64,000 bases of DNA from an uncultured Chloroflexota bacterium (GCA_902786265.1 CADACE010000016.1:1-64000); one strand, 5' to 3'; positions 45,320 to 54,934 are shown, counted from the stretch's first letter. Numbers and translations are program-made. Notes: generated by a model from the letters alone, not told the origin.

Positions 45320-46705
45320 ATGGAAAACCAGGAACATATCAACAAAATCGGACAGGAATTTACGCTTTGGGGACTGCTGCGCTTCAGCTTTCCCTCGATC
45401 CTCAATAATTTCTTTTCCCAGCTCTTCAAGACACTTGATGACGGATTATTCATCTCCCGTTTCGTCGGGAAAAGCGCACTGGCGGGGATCAACATCCTCA
45501 ACCCGATACACTTTTTTCAATTCAGCCTGAACAACCTCTTCGCGGTCGGAGCACCGAATCTCTCCTCCAGAAAGATGGGACAGGGAGACCAGCAGGAAGC
45601 CAAACGGATCTTTTCCCGGATCGTCATTGTTGCTCTTTTGATCGGAGGACTGTTCGCTCTCGGGCTGAATATTTTCGCCTACCCGCTGCTGAATCTGCTG
45701 GGCGCCGATGAAGAGTTGGCAAAACACGCGATCATTTCCCTGCGTACGGTTTTTGCCTTCACGCCCATCACGCTTACAAACGCTGTTTTCAATAATTATT
45801 ACTCAACAGCAGGAAAGCCTTCAATGGGGCTGATATGCTCTATCGTAAACGGGACTGTCAACATCGGCCTCGATGTTCTGCTGGTTGTCGTCAAACAGAT
45901 GGGTGTGTTCGGTGCCTGTCTCGCGACGATATCAGGCGACGCGGTAGTCTTTATCATCGGGCTGGTTTTTTATTTCAACCGCAGCCATGAGATACATTTT
46001 GTAAACCCGGAAGGGAAATATTTCTCAACAGCTGTTGCCTCCTGTCAGAATGGCCTGCCGCAGTTCATCAATACGGTTTCGCTTTCCATTTCCTCCCTGG
46101 TGATGAATTACCAGCTGCTGCGGTATGTCGGCAATGACGGCATCGCGGCGAATTCCATCGTTGCGGACCTGCTGCGCATCCTGACTTCGCTGTTCTTCGG
46201 TTACACGCTCTGTGTCGGGCCGATCATTTCCTACAATTACGGCGCGAAAAAACCCCACAGGCTCCGAACACTTCTGAAACAAAATGCCGCTATATGGGGA
46301 ATGTGTTCGGTGGTGCTCACCATCACGGGGCTGCTCTGCCGCAGGCCGTTTATTTCGATTTTCATCAATCCGAATGAAAATTCCGAAGTTTTTTATTCCC
46401 TCACCTATTACGGGCTGACGATCCAATATCTTTCCCTGCCCTTTTTCTCCGGCTGCGTCATCATTCCGCGCATGCTGACCGCGGTGAACGAGATCCGCGC
46501 TTCCATGACCGTGGCGATTTGCCGCAACGTCGTTCTGCGTCTGCTGTGTATCATGACTGTTCCGCTCATTTTCGGCTACAAGGGAATATGGATTGCCGGA
46601 CTGATCTGTGAAATTCTGGCATTCAGTGTAGATATTTACGCGCTGAATAAGCATCTTCCCAGTTATGGCTATGACGCCCCGCTTACGATTGGTTCCCGCG
46701 GCTGA
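45320..46705 (+). CDS. MATE-family efflux transporter
   Basis: This 461-residue protein has 12 predicted helices and exports drugs or metabolites using a sodium or proton gradient. Typical segments are LRFSFPSILNNFFSQLFKTLDDGLFISRFVG near the start and STAGKPSMGLICSIVNGTVNIGLDVLLV in the middle, with a repeated half in the second bundle. GAGGAGG lies about 20 bases upstream, farther than usual, but no better start is seen. It follows the thioesterase gene closely and precedes a glycosyltransferase. Substrate unknown. Confidence 0.92.
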   Translation: MENQEHINKIGQEFTLWGLLRFSFPSILNNFFSQLFKTLDDGLFISRFVGKSALAGINILNPIHFFQFSLNNLFAVGAPNLSSRKMGQGDQQEAKRIFSRIVIVALLIGGLFALGLNIFAYPLLNLLGADEELAKHAIISLRTVFAFTPITLTNAVFNNYYSTAGKPSMGLICSIVNGTVNIGLDVLLVVVKQMGVFGACLATISGDAVVFIIGLVFYFNRSHEIHFVNPEGKYFSTAVASCQNGLPQFINTVSLSISSLVMNYQLLRYVGNDGIAANSIVADLLRILTSLFFGYTLCVGPIISYNYGAKKPHRLRTLLKQNAAIWGMCSVVLTITGLLCRRPFISIFINPNENSEVFYSLTYYGLTIQYLSLPFFSGCVIIPRMLTAVNEIRASMTVAICRNVVLRLLCIMTVPLIFGYKGIWIAGLICEILAFSVDIYALNKHLPSYGYDAPLTIGSRG

Positions 46706-46730
46706 TCATAAAGCACAGTCAGGACTCAAA

Positions 46731-47852
46731 ATGAAACGTATCGTACTATTCGGATCACAAATCACAACCGGCGGTGCCCAGCGGGTGCTGCTGGACCAGG
46801 CACAATGGTTTTGGGAACAGGGCTATGATGTGCAGGCTGTCTTTTTTTACGACAAAGACGGGCTACTTCCGCAATGGTCGGCGCGTTATCCATTCCCGAT
46901 CACGGCACTTTCGTTTTATCATCGCGGAGCCGGATTAGGGAAAAATCTGAGCGGCCTGATCCATGGATTTTTCAGACTGATCCGCTTGCTGAAGCAGGTA
47001 AAACCGGATTATTTTGAGAGCTTTACCCATGATGCCAACCTGATGGGCATCCCGGCAGCCTGTTTGTGCGGAGTAAAGAAGAGGATCGGCACTCACCACG
47101 GGCAGTTTGCCGGACAATCTTCCCTCTCCCGCAGACTGCACACCCTGGTAATCAATTCCGGGATGACCTCGAAACTGGTCTGTGTTTCAGAACGGGCTAA
47201 ACGGCAGGCGCTTGAAGAAGGAATTCATGAACAAAAGATCGAGGTGATCTTCAACGGTGTCAAACCGGTCGACACCGATCCCGTTATACGCGCAGAAACA
47301 CGTCAGAGCCTCGGATTGAAAACAAATGATGTAATGATCCTGAATGTAGGCAGACTGACACCGGAAAAGGCACAGCAGCATCTGGCATCTGCCGCCGCGC
47401 TGCTGGCGGATCATCCCGAATACCGCTTCTTTATCGCGGGAGAAGGCCCCTGCCGCGCCGCGTTGGAAAAGCAGATTTCCGAATCAGGATTGAAGGAAAG
47501 CTTCCGTCTGCTGGGGAACCGATCCGATGTAGACCATCTGCTCAATGCTGCCGATCTCTTTGTCTTGTACTCCGATACAGAGGGGATGCCGGTTTCACTG
47601 ATGGAAGCAATGAGTGCCGGATTGCCCTGCATTGCTTCTGATTTGGAGGGAATCGTCCAGCTGATGCCGGAAGCGCAATACGGGACCCTGATTCCCGCCG
47701 GAGATCCGCAGCTGCTCGCAGAAACTATCCGCAAAGTACTCTATGATCCCCAGCTGTGTATTGAACAGGGAAAGGCAGCATCTCACCGGATCCGTTCACA
47801 GTTTTCCATCGGCGCCTCCTGCCAAAATTACGAAGCCCTTTTCAACGCCTGA
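46731..47852 (+). CDS. glycosyltransferase family 4
   Basis: This 373-residue GT-B enzyme transfers a sugar from a nucleotide donor. The N-terminal domain opens MKRIVLFGSQITTGGAQRVL, and the C-terminal donor domain has ILNVGRLTPEKAQ, FFIAGEGPCRAAL and the E-x7-E motif in YSDTEGMPVSLMEAMSAGLP. ATG 46731 has AGGA 6 bases upstream and begins the proper fold; the longer frame overlaps the MATE gene and is not needed. It is last in the thioesterase-MATE-GT4 run. Donor and acceptor unknown; a surface glycan is likely. Confidence 0.93.
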   Translation: MKRIVLFGSQITTGGAQRVLLDQAQWFWEQGYDVQAVFFYDKDGLLPQWSARYPFPITALSFYHRGAGLGKNLSGLIHGFFRLIRLLKQVKPDYFESFTHDANLMGIPAACLCGVKKRIGTHHGQFAGQSSLSRRLHTLVINSGMTSKLVCVSERAKRQALEEGIHEQKIEVIFNGVKPVDTDPVIRAETRQSLGLKTNDVMILNVGRLTPEKAQQHLASAAALLADHPEYRFFIAGEGPCRAALEKQISESGLKESFRLLGNRSDVDHLLNAADLFVLYSDTEGMPVSLMEAMSAGLPCIASDLEGIVQLMPEAQYGTLIPAGDPQLLAETIRKVLYDPQLCIEQGKAASHRIRSQFSIGASCQNYEALFNA

Positions 47853-47855
47853 TCC

Positions 47856-47903
47856 CGGCACCGGCCCCTGGCACCTGATCCGTGACCGCTAACCACCGGC
47901 CTC
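47856..47903. repeat. degenerate intergenic CACCTG/ACCGG-type repeat
   Basis: GCACCGGCCCCTGGCACCTG and a following ACCGCTAACCACCGG stretch look like decayed tandem repeats and contain no gene. Confidence 0.3.
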
Positions 47904-47926
47904 AAATAATTATTCCCGGGAATATT

Positions 47927-47956
47927 TTGCATTTATCAGCCAATCTCGTTTATAAT
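47927..47956 (+). promoter_or_regulatory. promoter of the lipoprotein gene
   Basis: TTGCAT (47927-47932), an 18-bp spacer and TATAAT (47951-47956), about 35 bases before the ATG. Confidence 0.6.
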
Positions 47957-47990
47957 GGCATGAATAAGACGAATCGAAAGGGGAGAGAAG

Positions 47991-48635
47991 ATGAAGGACT
48001 ATAAAAAACTGCTCACTCTGTTATTATTTGCAATCATTTTGAGTGCCTGTTCCAATATTCCGCAAGCACCCACAAAAACACCGACAATGAGTGCGGAAGA
48101 GATCATGCAGGCAGCCCAGTCAACTGCTGAAGCGCTGCGAAGGGAAACGGAGACACAGTGGGCAATCGAAAACCCCTCACCGACTCCGACAGACACACCC
48201 ACACCGACACCACTCTATACACCGACAAGCGCGCTGCCGCTGATCCCTCCGACCGCGACAGACGAACCGCTGCCATATTTACGTGTCGGAAAGACCAGTT
48301 ATACTATTTTCAATATCGGAGACCGGGATAATTATAATTTTGTCCCGATGGACAAGTTATACATCGAGGTTTGCTATCCCAATGAAGGTTCCGGTACATG
48401 GAATGAAAATTATTTCTGCCAGTGTACAAATATGGCCGGAAGCCTTATTTCACCAGATGGTCCGGTCAGACTTGGAAAGACTGTTAGTACCGGAGAAAAA
48501 GCCTGCTTCAGTTTTAATCGAGAAGGCAGTCCCAATACAGCATTAGGACAACATTATGCAGATTTCCAGTTATATACGGATGCCGGAACTCCATTAAGCG
48601 GTGGATATACCCGGGTATATTGGACAATTCATTAA
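47991..48635 (+). CDS. lipoprotein with Pro-Thr linker and NBR1-like Ig domain
   Basis: This 214-residue lipoprotein (lipobox ILSAC, Cys 20) has a helical stretch, then a PTPTDTPTPTPLYTPT linker (about residues 63-85), then a compact C-terminal domain. The domain's spacing of Trp, Cys and Gly (EGSGTWNENYFCQC ... VSTGEKACFSF ... GGYTRVYWTIH) resembles the bacterial NBR1-like Ig domain that is frequent in Anaerolineae lipoproteins. It probably stands at the cell surface and binds a ligand or partner; no enzyme motif is visible. The domain call is by pattern only. AGGGGAG precedes the ATG. The next gene is asnS, 36 bases on. Confidence 0.75.
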   Translation: MKDYKKLLTLLLFAIILSACSNIPQAPTKTPTMSAEEIMQAAQSTAEALRRETETQWAIENPSPTPTDTPTPTPLYTPTSALPLIPPTATDEPLPYLRVGKTSYTIFNIGDRDNYNFVPMDKLYIEVCYPNEGSGTWNENYFCQCTNMAGSLISPDGPVRLGKTVSTGEKACFSFNREGSPNTALGQHYADFQLYTDAGTPLSGGYTRVYWTIH

Positions 48636-48671
48636 TCAAAAAATATTCTTTTTTGATCAGGAGTTTAGAAA

Positions 48672-50063
48672 GTGAAACGTACAGAAATCAGAGAATTATT
48701 CGCCTCTCCCGAAAGCTTCGAGGGGAAAGAAATCACGGTCTGCGGCTGGGTCAAATCCATCCGTGACCAAAAAAGGATGGCCTTTATCCATCTCTCCGAC
48801 GGCGGCACCCATCTGCCGCTCCAGGTCGTCATGTTTGACAGCATCAGCAATTACAGGGAGATCGCCGGCCAGAATGTTGGCGCCGCTTTGATCGTACACG
48901 GCATCTTCAAACTGACCCCGGAAGCCAAACAGCCGTTTGAAGTAGAAGCGGTCACCATTGAAATCGAAGGGCCTTCCACCCCGGACTATCCGCTGCAGAA
49001 GAAACGCCATACCATGGAATACCTGCGCACACTGCCGCATCTGCGCATGCGCACCAACACGCTTTCCGCGACCTTCCGTGTCCGCTCGGTCGCGGCTTAT
49101 GCGATCCATAAGTTCTTCAACGAACGCGGGTTTGTCTATGCGCACACCCCAATCATCACCACCAGTGACTGCGAAGGCGCAGGTGAGATGTTCCGGGTCA
49201 CCACACTGGACCTGAACAATCTCCCCCGCCTGGAAGACGGCTCCATTGACTACTCCCAGGATTTCTTCGGTGCCTCCACCGCACTGACCGTTTCCGGACA
49301 GCTTCAGGGTGAAACGATGGCCCAGACTTTCGGGAAAATCTACACCTTCGGGCCTACCTTCCGCGCGGAAGAGTCCTACACCGCCCGCCACGCATCCGAA
49401 TTCTGGATGATCGAACCGGAAATCGCTTTCGCGGACCTGCAGGATGATATGGACCTTGCCCGTGATATGGTCAAGTTTATCCTTTCCTATGTCATGGAAA
49501 ACTGCCCGCAGGAAATGAAATTCTTCAACGATTTCTTCGACAAAGGGCTGTTGGAACGCATCCAGCACGTCATCGATTCTGACTTCGCTACAGTTACCTA
49601 TACGGAAGCCATTGAACAGTTGGAAAAGGTCAAGGATCAATTCCAGTATCCTGTGTTCTGGGGCGCGGACCTTCAGACGGAGCATGAACGCTATCTGACG
49701 GAAGTCATCTACAAAAAACCGCTCTTCGTTATCAACTACCCGAAGGAATTGAAAGCTTTCTATATGCGCGTCAATGATGACGGCAAGACCGTTGCCGCAG
49801 TCGACCTGCTGGTCCCGGGCGTCGGTGAGATCATCGGCGGTTCCCAGCGTGAGGAACGTCTGGATGTTCTGGAACAGCGCATTGAGGAATGCGGACTGAA
49901 CAAGGCTGATTATGAATGGTATCTGGACCTGCGCCGCTATGGTACGACCCATCATGCCGGCTTCGGCCTTGGTTTTGAACGGATGATCATGTACATGACC
50001 GGAATGGCAAACATCCGCGACATCCTGCCCTTCCCGAGAACCCCGAAGAACGCGATGCTGTAA
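48672..50063 (+). CDS. asnS: asparaginyl-tRNA synthetase
   Basis: This 463-residue class II synthetase charges tRNA-Asn with asparagine. The N-terminal OB fold ([25 protein letters not shown]) binds the anticodon; the catalytic domain shows motif 2 ([21 protein letters not shown]) and motif 3 ([13 protein letters not shown]). The start is a GTG at 48672 with AGGAG upstream. The presence of AsnRS means the cell can make Asn-tRNA directly. A strong terminator follows. The upstream gap of 36 bases is too short for a T-box leader. Confidence 0.96.
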   Translation: MKRTEIRELFASPESFEGKEITVCGWVKSIRDQKRMAFIHLSDGGTHLPLQVVMFDSISNYREIAGQNVGAALIVHGIFKLTPEAKQPFEVEAVTIEIEGPSTPDYPLQKKRHTMEYLRTLPHLRMRTNTLSATFRVRSVAAYAIHKFFNERGFVYAHTPIITTSDCEGAGEMFRVTTLDLNNLPRLEDGSIDYSQDFFGASTALTVSGQLQGETMAQTFGKIYTFGPTFRAEESYTARHASEFWMIEPEIAFADLQDDMDLARDMVKFILSYVMENCPQEMKFFNDFFDKGLLERIQHVIDSDFATVTYTEAIEQLEKVKDQFQYPVFWGADLQTEHERYLTEVIYKKPLFVINYPKELKAFYMRVNDDGKTVAAVDLLVPGVGEIIGGSQREERLDVLEQRIEECGLNKADYEWYLDLRRYGTTHHAGFGLGFERMIMYMTGMANIRDILPFPRTPKNAML

Positions 50064-50097
50064 ATCGGGATCTGATAAATCCCAATCTCTGAAAAAC

Positions 50098-50133
50098 AAA
50101 CCCCTGGTCAAAATTGACCGGGGTTTATTTTTT
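50098..50133 (+). terminator. intrinsic terminator of asnS
   Basis: AAACCCCTGGTCAA pairs with TTGACCGGGGTTT, then ATTTTTT. Confidence 0.92.
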
Positions 50134-50180
50134 ATTATGCCCGTAACTTGTAACGGGATCTGTATTATTCTGAAAGTGAA

Positions 50181-50202
50181 TCAGGGAACCTGTCCCCGTG
50201 AC
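50181..50202 (-). repeat. dispersed REP-like 22-mer, copy 2
   Basis: A perfect inverted copy of the 22-mer at 38051-38072. It lies 5 bases beyond the tannase-like stop codon, again close to a gene end, but here without a T run. Confidence 0.75.
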
Positions 50203-50206
50203 TTAC

Positions 50207-52003
50207 TCAGGGAATTACAACAGATTTGACCCAGGCGATAAAGTTGGCCTCGCTGCTGCCGGTGCGTTCAGCTTTGGTATGACCGGCACCCCAGACTGTT
50301 TCAAAATCTACGGACTCAACACCCTCATAATTCATGAGCGCGAGAGAAAGATCCACTTCCGTGGAAAGGGAAGTATCGCTCTGCGCGATGCCGGTACGGA
50401 TCCGCCAGTGCTTCGCGACCGAAGCAGTTCCAAAACCCTCTTCCGATTCATGAAGGTAATACATCGGGTTGTACATATTGAGCCGCACGTCCACGGTGTT
50501 GCCCAGCGCATCAGTCCGCATAAGGTCATCCGCGAAATCCTGCGCATATTCATTTCCGAGAGCGGTAAGTATTTCGCCGAGAACCGGATCAAAATGAGCG
50601 CCGTTTCCATCGCCATAACCGAAGAGGACATTTTCACCCTGGCCGCGGTCGAGCTGGTCGAAAGCACCGAGGTTTTTGGACGCTGTCTTGAATGCTTTCA
50701 CAAATTCCGAGATATCGACGATGCTGGCAAGATGGGTCTGCTCATCATATTCCACCCATTCACCGTTGACATTCAGGGCGTCGATATATTCCTGAGGTGA
50801 TTCATAGATCCCGCTGAGGGAAAGTCCGGATGAAGTCTCATTTCGTGTGATGTCGTCAATACCCTCATAATCGATCTCTCCTGCCTGTCCGCCTTCGGGC
50901 ATCTGAGGAACTCCTTCACCGGCGGAAAAATCAGGCCTTTGACCTTCCGGCCTCCCGCCCGGTCCCATACCGCCGCCAAAATCTCCATCAGGACGTCCGC
51001 CGCCCATCATACCGCGTCCTCCCTGCTGTGAGACAGAGGCGTCATAGGGGAAATCAGTATCCATCAGGAAGTTATTCAGAGAGCGGTTGATCACCCCGAG
51101 CAGATAATCATAATAGGAACCTCCCTGATATATGCCATCGCCACCGGAAGCCTCCAGTGTCAGGACATTTCCGAAAGGATCCATGAGACCGGCGGCATTG
51201 AGATGCGCGGCAAATGCAGCTGCCAGGTTATCGGAAATTGCCTGTTCCTCGTCTGTAAGGCCGCTGCGCGTAACACCCATCATCCATTCATAGGCTTCAT
51301 CCGCAAGATCCAGATTGGTGATCGGACACCAGCACATAGCGCCGAAAATAGCGTCGCTGACGCCCTGAACCGCCCCGATCACATTCAGATAGGGTTCATA
51401 CAATTCACTGTCACCGGCAGCACCCATCAGCGCGGACTGCGCGCCGCCTCCGCTCATACCGAAGGTAAAGATGGCATCGATATTGCCTGGGATCAGATCC
51501 GAGATATAGCGGATGTACCGCACCGCGGCTTTCAGGTCGGTGATCCCGGCAGGAGCTCCGTGATTTCTCCCGCGGCATCCGGCGTGAACATAGACAAAGC
51601 CCTCGTCAGTGAACGCGGTCAGACCGGTGTATTCGGTAAGGGGAGACATAGCTGAATACCCCGGGGTTTCAACAGGGATCACGATTGGTGCAGATGACGG
51701 AGTAAAATCGCCCACAACAGCATCCGGAACCACGACACAAGACCAGGTATCGTCACCGTTGTTTGTCCCCTTAAAATACGGACCGGGCACAAAGACAGCG
51801 AGGTTTTCATAGGTTTCATCAGCAGGTGTCTCACAATAAGAAATACCAAACTGATAATAAACATCGTCCTCGGCATTATATTGCCACGCGCTCATATCAA
51901 TTTTCGGGAGGCTGCTGACAGGACTCTCCTGCGCAAAACAGACAGCAGCAGAGAGGGTAAATACAATTAATAACACAAATGATATGAACGAACGTCTGAT
52001 CAT
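50207..52003 (-). CDS. secreted tannase/feruloyl-esterase-like alpha/beta hydrolase
   Basis: This 598-residue protein has a signal peptide ending CFA-QE. The nucleophile is in FGMSGGGAQSAL (Ser about 184), and a C-terminal His lies in VWGAGHTKAERTG. The order LYEPYLNVIGAVQGVSDAIF, WCPITNLDLADEAYEW and the late catalytic His fit subtype-B bacterial tannases, which split gallate and related plant esters. A Gly/Arg/Pro-rich low-complexity insert (about residues 315-375) is unusual and probably forms a flexible loop. Substrate is inferred. Together with the cytoplasmic esterase at 37310 it suggests use of plant phenolic esters. Confidence 0.82.
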   Translation of the reverse strand: MIRRSFISFVLLIVFTLSAAVCFAQESPVSSLPKIDMSAWQYNAEDDVYYQFGISYCETPADETYENLAVFVPGPYFKGTNNGDDTWSCVVVPDAVVGDFTPSSAPIVIPVETPGYSAMSPLTEYTGLTAFTDEGFVYVHAGCRGRNHGAPAGITDLKAAVRYIRYISDLIPGNIDAIFTFGMSGGGAQSALMGAAGDSELYEPYLNVIGAVQGVSDAIFGAMCWCPITNLDLADEAYEWMMGVTRSGLTDEEQAISDNLAAAFAAHLNAAGLMDPFGNVLTLEASGGDGIYQGGSYYDYLLGVINRSLNNFLMDTDFPYDASVSQQGGRGMMGGGRPDGDFGGGMGPGGRPEGQRPDFSAGEGVPQMPEGGQAGEIDYEGIDDITRNETSSGLSLSGIYESPQEYIDALNVNGEWVEYDEQTHLASIVDISEFVKAFKTASKNLGAFDQLDRGQGENVLFGYGDGNGAHFDPVLGEILTALGNEYAQDFADDLMRTDALGNTVDVRLNMYNPMYYLHESEEGFGTASVAKHWRIRTGIAQSDTSLSTEVDLSLALMNYEGVESVDFETVWGAGHTKAERTGSSEANFIAWVKSVVIP

Positions 52004-52088
52004 CGCCGAAACCTCTTTCTCCCGGAGGGATTTGCCGAGAATTTGAATTGTTATGTATTTCAGTATGAATAATTATACACTCCCTGTG

Positions 52089-52117
52089 TTGACATCTGTT
52101 TTGGAATATGCTAAGAT
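52089..52117 (+). promoter_or_regulatory. promoter of mntP
   Basis: A perfect TTGACA (52089-52094), a 17-bp spacer and TAAGAT (52112-52117). The ~83-base leader has a GACAG/CTGTC hairpin but does not show a yybP-ykoY manganese riboswitch. Confidence 0.8.
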
Positions 52118-52206
52118 TGTGCATTAATTCATTCGAAAACGACAGAAAGCATGAAGGGAAACTGTCTTTCGTATACCTTCTTATAAATACTGAAACGAGA
52201 AGAAAC

Positions 52207-52773
52207 ATGAGCACAGCTTTTATTATTGAATCGATCCTGCTGGGGATCGGACTTGCGATGGACGCTTTTTCCAGTTCGGCTGTCAACGGGCTGAATGAGC
52301 CGGAGATGTCCAAGCAGAAGATGCTGCTGATCGCAGGAACCTTCGGCCTTTTCCAGGGGCTGATGCCGCTTATTGGATGGTTCTGCGTCCATGAGATCGC
52401 GGATGCCTTTGAGTCCTTCCGGAAACTGACACCGCTGCTGGCTTTGGTTCTTTTACTTTATATCGGCGGAAAGATGCTCATTTCCGGCATCCGCGGCGGT
52501 GACGGGGAAAAACCTGCTCTTGGCTTGAAGGATCTGATGATCCAGGGCATCGCAACATCGATCGACGCCCTTTCCGTAGGGTTTACCATCGCCGAATACG
52601 GGTTCGGTTTGGCCGCGGTAAGTTCGCTCATCATCGGACTGGTCACCTTTGTGATCTGTATCGGCGGTGTGCTGGTCGGAAAAGCTTTCGGTACAAAGCT
52701 CTCCGCCCATGCCCAGATTCTCGGCGGCTGTATTCTGATTTTTATCGGACTGAAAATTTTCTTCGGATTTTAG
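52207..52773 (+). CDS. mntP: putative manganese efflux pump MntP
   Basis: This 188-residue membrane protein has six helices in two repeats and exports manganese. The paired motifs are LGIGLAMDAFSSSAVNGL in the first half and IQGIATSIDALSVGFTIAE in the second, each with the conserved Asp. I chose ATG 52207, which starts the first helix correctly; the frame upstream runs through the leader. The gene has its own near-consensus promoter and no co-transcribed neighbour. The organism also has a Mn-dependent pyrophosphatase in this window, but no direct link is implied. Confidence 0.93.
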   Translation: MSTAFIIESILLGIGLAMDAFSSSAVNGLNEPEMSKQKMLLIAGTFGLFQGLMPLIGWFCVHEIADAFESFRKLTPLLALVLLLYIGGKMLISGIRGGDGEKPALGLKDLMIQGIATSIDALSVGFTIAEYGFGLAAVSSLIIGLVTFVICIGGVLVGKAFGTKLSAHAQILGGCILIFIGLKIFFGF

Positions 52774-52847
52774 ATATCGCGGGACGTTGTTCCTGATATT
52801 AAAATGAAAGTTCTCCGTTTATTGTGACGGAGAACTGTATTTATATC

Positions 52848-54578
52848 TTAGGACTGACTGCCGGAATCATTATTTTGATCACCGGAAGGCTGGCCGGACA
52901 TCCCGCTGTCATACGGCTGACCGGGCATTTGATTCCCATATGGCTGGCCGGGCATCCCATTGCCATACGGCGCACCGGGCGTCTGGTTCCCATACGGCTG
53001 ACCATACATTTGATTGCCATACGGCGCACCGGGCATCTGATTCCCATATGGCTGGCCAGGCATCCCATTACCATACGGAACACCGGGCATTCCGCTGCCA
53101 TACGGTGAACCATACATTTGATTGCCATTCGGCCGGGCAGGTGTCTGATCATTCTCCGCAGCATTCATACCGAGACGTGCTTTTTCTTCAGCGACTGCTT
53201 TTTCGAAATCGAAATCATCTGTTGATGCATCTGTTTTCTCCGGGGCGGTGGAATCCTGCGGTTCTTCAGATTGCGCAGGAGTGTTTTCCAGTTCGGATTC
53301 GTAGTCGAACCGGCCTTCCGGACTGTAAATAACCATACCGCTTTTTCTGTGGCTTTTGTCACTTCCATGATGATGACGGTGGTGTTGACTATGATGTTCA
53401 CGCAGACCTGACGATCCCGGAATGAAGAACAGACAAACCGTGAACATATTGGAAAGATGCCAGAAATCAAAAGGAATACAGGCCAGTTCAAAGAAGCCAT
53501 AGGCTAATGTGGCAATGAGCAGCGGGATCAGATAATGATGGCGGTAGCATGGATGGTTCAGAATAATAAAGTATGAGAGCACATAAAAGATCACAAGACA
53601 AATACCGCCGGAGTTCAGTATGTAAAGATAAACATTGTGGGTGCTGACATTCGAACTGATACGCTCGATCATTACCTTTTCAATTTGCACACCGATACCA
53701 TGACCAAGCAGAGGATTGCTCTCCAAAAAATAGTCAAATGCAACCTGCCAGATTTTATCCCGTCCGGTCACGCCGCGGTCAACGTCAATAATTGAATTGA
53801 TGAAATTTCTGGTTGTCGGTATCAGCCAGAGCAAGGCAAGAACAACAACAATATCAAGAAATATCATCACGGTATTGGAAGTTCCCAGTCTCTTGCGGTA
53901 AGAAAACAGCATTGCTATGATGAAAACACCTACCAAAAGCAGCCCGCCCCGGGATTCCGTGGCTACCAGAAACACACCGAAAATCACAGCTGGGATGAGC
54001 CAGAGCTTGCTTTCCGATATCTGCACTGCAAAAATACAGAGAATGATCCAGAGAGCGAGATAGCCTCCGAAACGGTTTTTCTGCTCAAAGAAAGATTCTA
54101 CACCAAGCCTGGACCTGTTGTCAAAGAAAGCCATTGAGTCCCAAAAAGTGGGATGGCGTATGATCTCATAAGCGCAGCAAATTAACCCGTAAACAACAAA
54201 ACAGCCGATCAGGATGCAGAGCTCTTTGCGCCGCAGATGTATTTCCATGGGTATGATAAAAAGAGTGATATAAAGCATGGAGAAGCGATAGATCTGCCGC
54301 AAAATGTTGAATCCGCGATCCTGTGTTTTCCAGAGAAACAATTGCGGCAGCAGGAAAAAAATGAGCAGAACCAGCAGGGCTTTCCATCCCTTGAATTTTT
54401 TCTTCCGGTTAATGATCACTGCAGCCAAACCAATCACAGTGACAGCCGCCATTAATCCGTCAAGGATCCAATCCCACGTGGAAAGAGGTATCCCGAAAGG
54501 AGAGCCCACATGGAAAAGGATCGCCGGGAGGATCACAATTATGAGAACATACGGAATCAATGCGTGCTTTAATTTCAT
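52848..54578 (-). CDS. O-antigen-ligase-family protein with nine-copy repeat tail
   Basis: This 576-residue protein has about 10-12 helices (residues ~1-390) and the Wzy_C/O-antigen ligase pattern, including ESRGGLLLVGV and the large loop with LLGHGIGVQIEKVM and STHNVYLYILNSGG. It would join or polymerise lipid-carried glycans outside the cell. The ~185-residue tail is unusual: a His-rich stretch (HHSQHHRHHHGSDKSH), an acidic helix, then nine 9-residue repeats of the form N-[QG]-M-P-G-x-P-Y-G. No other part of the ligase family I know carries this. The gene is transcribed away from rplS. Confidence 0.83.
   Translation of the reverse strand: MKLKHALIPYVLIIVILPAILFHVGSPFGIPLSTWDWILDGLMAAVTVIGLAAVIINRKKKFKGWKALLVLLIFFLLPQLFLWKTQDRGFNILRQIYRFSMLYITLFIIPMEIHLRRKELCILIGCFVVYGLICCAYEIIRHPTFWDSMAFFDNRSRLGVESFFEQKNRFGGYLALWIILCIFAVQISESKLWLIPAVIFGVFLVATESRGGLLLVGVFIIAMLFSYRKRLGTSNTVMIFLDIVVVLALLWLIPTTRNFINSIIDVDRGVTGRDKIWQVAFDYFLESNPLLGHGIGVQIEKVMIERISSNVSTHNVYLYILNSGGICLVIFYVLSYFIILNHPCYRHHYLIPLLIATLAYGFFELACIPFDFWHLSNMFTVCLFFIPGSSGLREHHSQHHRHHHGSDKSHRKSGMVIYSPEGRFDYESELENTPAQSEEPQDSTAPEKTDASTDDFDFEKAVAEEKARLGMNAAENDQTPARPNGNQMYGSPYGSGMPGVPYGNGMPGQPYGNQMPGAPYGNQMYGQPYGNQTPGAPYGNGMPGQPYGNQMPGQPYDSGMSGQPSGDQNNDSGSQS
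52881..53123 (-). repeat. 27-bp tandem repeat, nine copies, in frame
   Basis: Nine consecutive 27-bp units encode variants of NQMPGAPYG/NGMPGQPYG at the C-terminus of the ligase-like protein. Copies differ at a few positions (M to T, P to Y or S), so the array has drifted, but every copy keeps the frame. Confidence 0.93.
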
Positions 54579-54840
54579 GGTGATAAATTACTGCCTTTAT
54601 CGTTTTTTTCAGAAAAGCCTGCCGCAGACTGCGGACATATTTTTTCCTTATACTGTTGCATGCAAGATTTATGCCAAAATTTATGTAAAAGATATTCCGT
54701 CAACGGCGGCTTTCAGGTCATAACTTTACATGGAGATACCGGAAAATCCCGGATTCGTGGTAAAATAAGCACCGTAATCGAAATGATGCGAGGATTTGCA
54801 GCATTGTGATAAATTTGTCATATCTCATTGCTGCATACAC

Positions 54841-54869
54841 TTTACACGTTTTGCAGACTGTGCTATAAT
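54841..54869 (+). promoter_or_regulatory. promoter and leader of rplS
   Basis: TTTACA (54841-54846), a 17-bp spacer and TATAAT (54864-54869). The ~60-base leader contains GCAC-TTCG-GTGC (54880-54891), a stable UUCG hairpin. The rest of the gap 54579-54934 has no gene. Confidence 0.85.
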
Positions 54870-54934
54870 CCACTCTCGCGCACTTCGGTGCATGATTCTG
54901 TAAGGAACCTGCTAAAGGTTAAGGTGTAATAAAA

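Noticed and set aside
48636..48671. A T-box leader controlling asnS
   Set aside because: Only 36 bases separate the previous stop from the GTG start, too short for a T-box.
48696..50111. A 471-codon open frame antisense to asnS
   Set aside because: It mirrors the codon structure of a certain asnS gene, has no family motifs and no RBS. Similar long antisense frames at 8600-9850, 3917-5035, 1544-2488 and 55709-56815 were rejected for the same reason.
52118..52206. A yybP-ykoY manganese riboswitch before mntP
   Set aside because: The leader is only about 83 bases and shows one simple hairpin without the conserved loops of that riboswitch.
52881..53123. A CRISPR-like array
   Set aside because: The 27-bp units are directly adjacent with no spacers and keep an open reading frame, so this is a coding tandem repeat.
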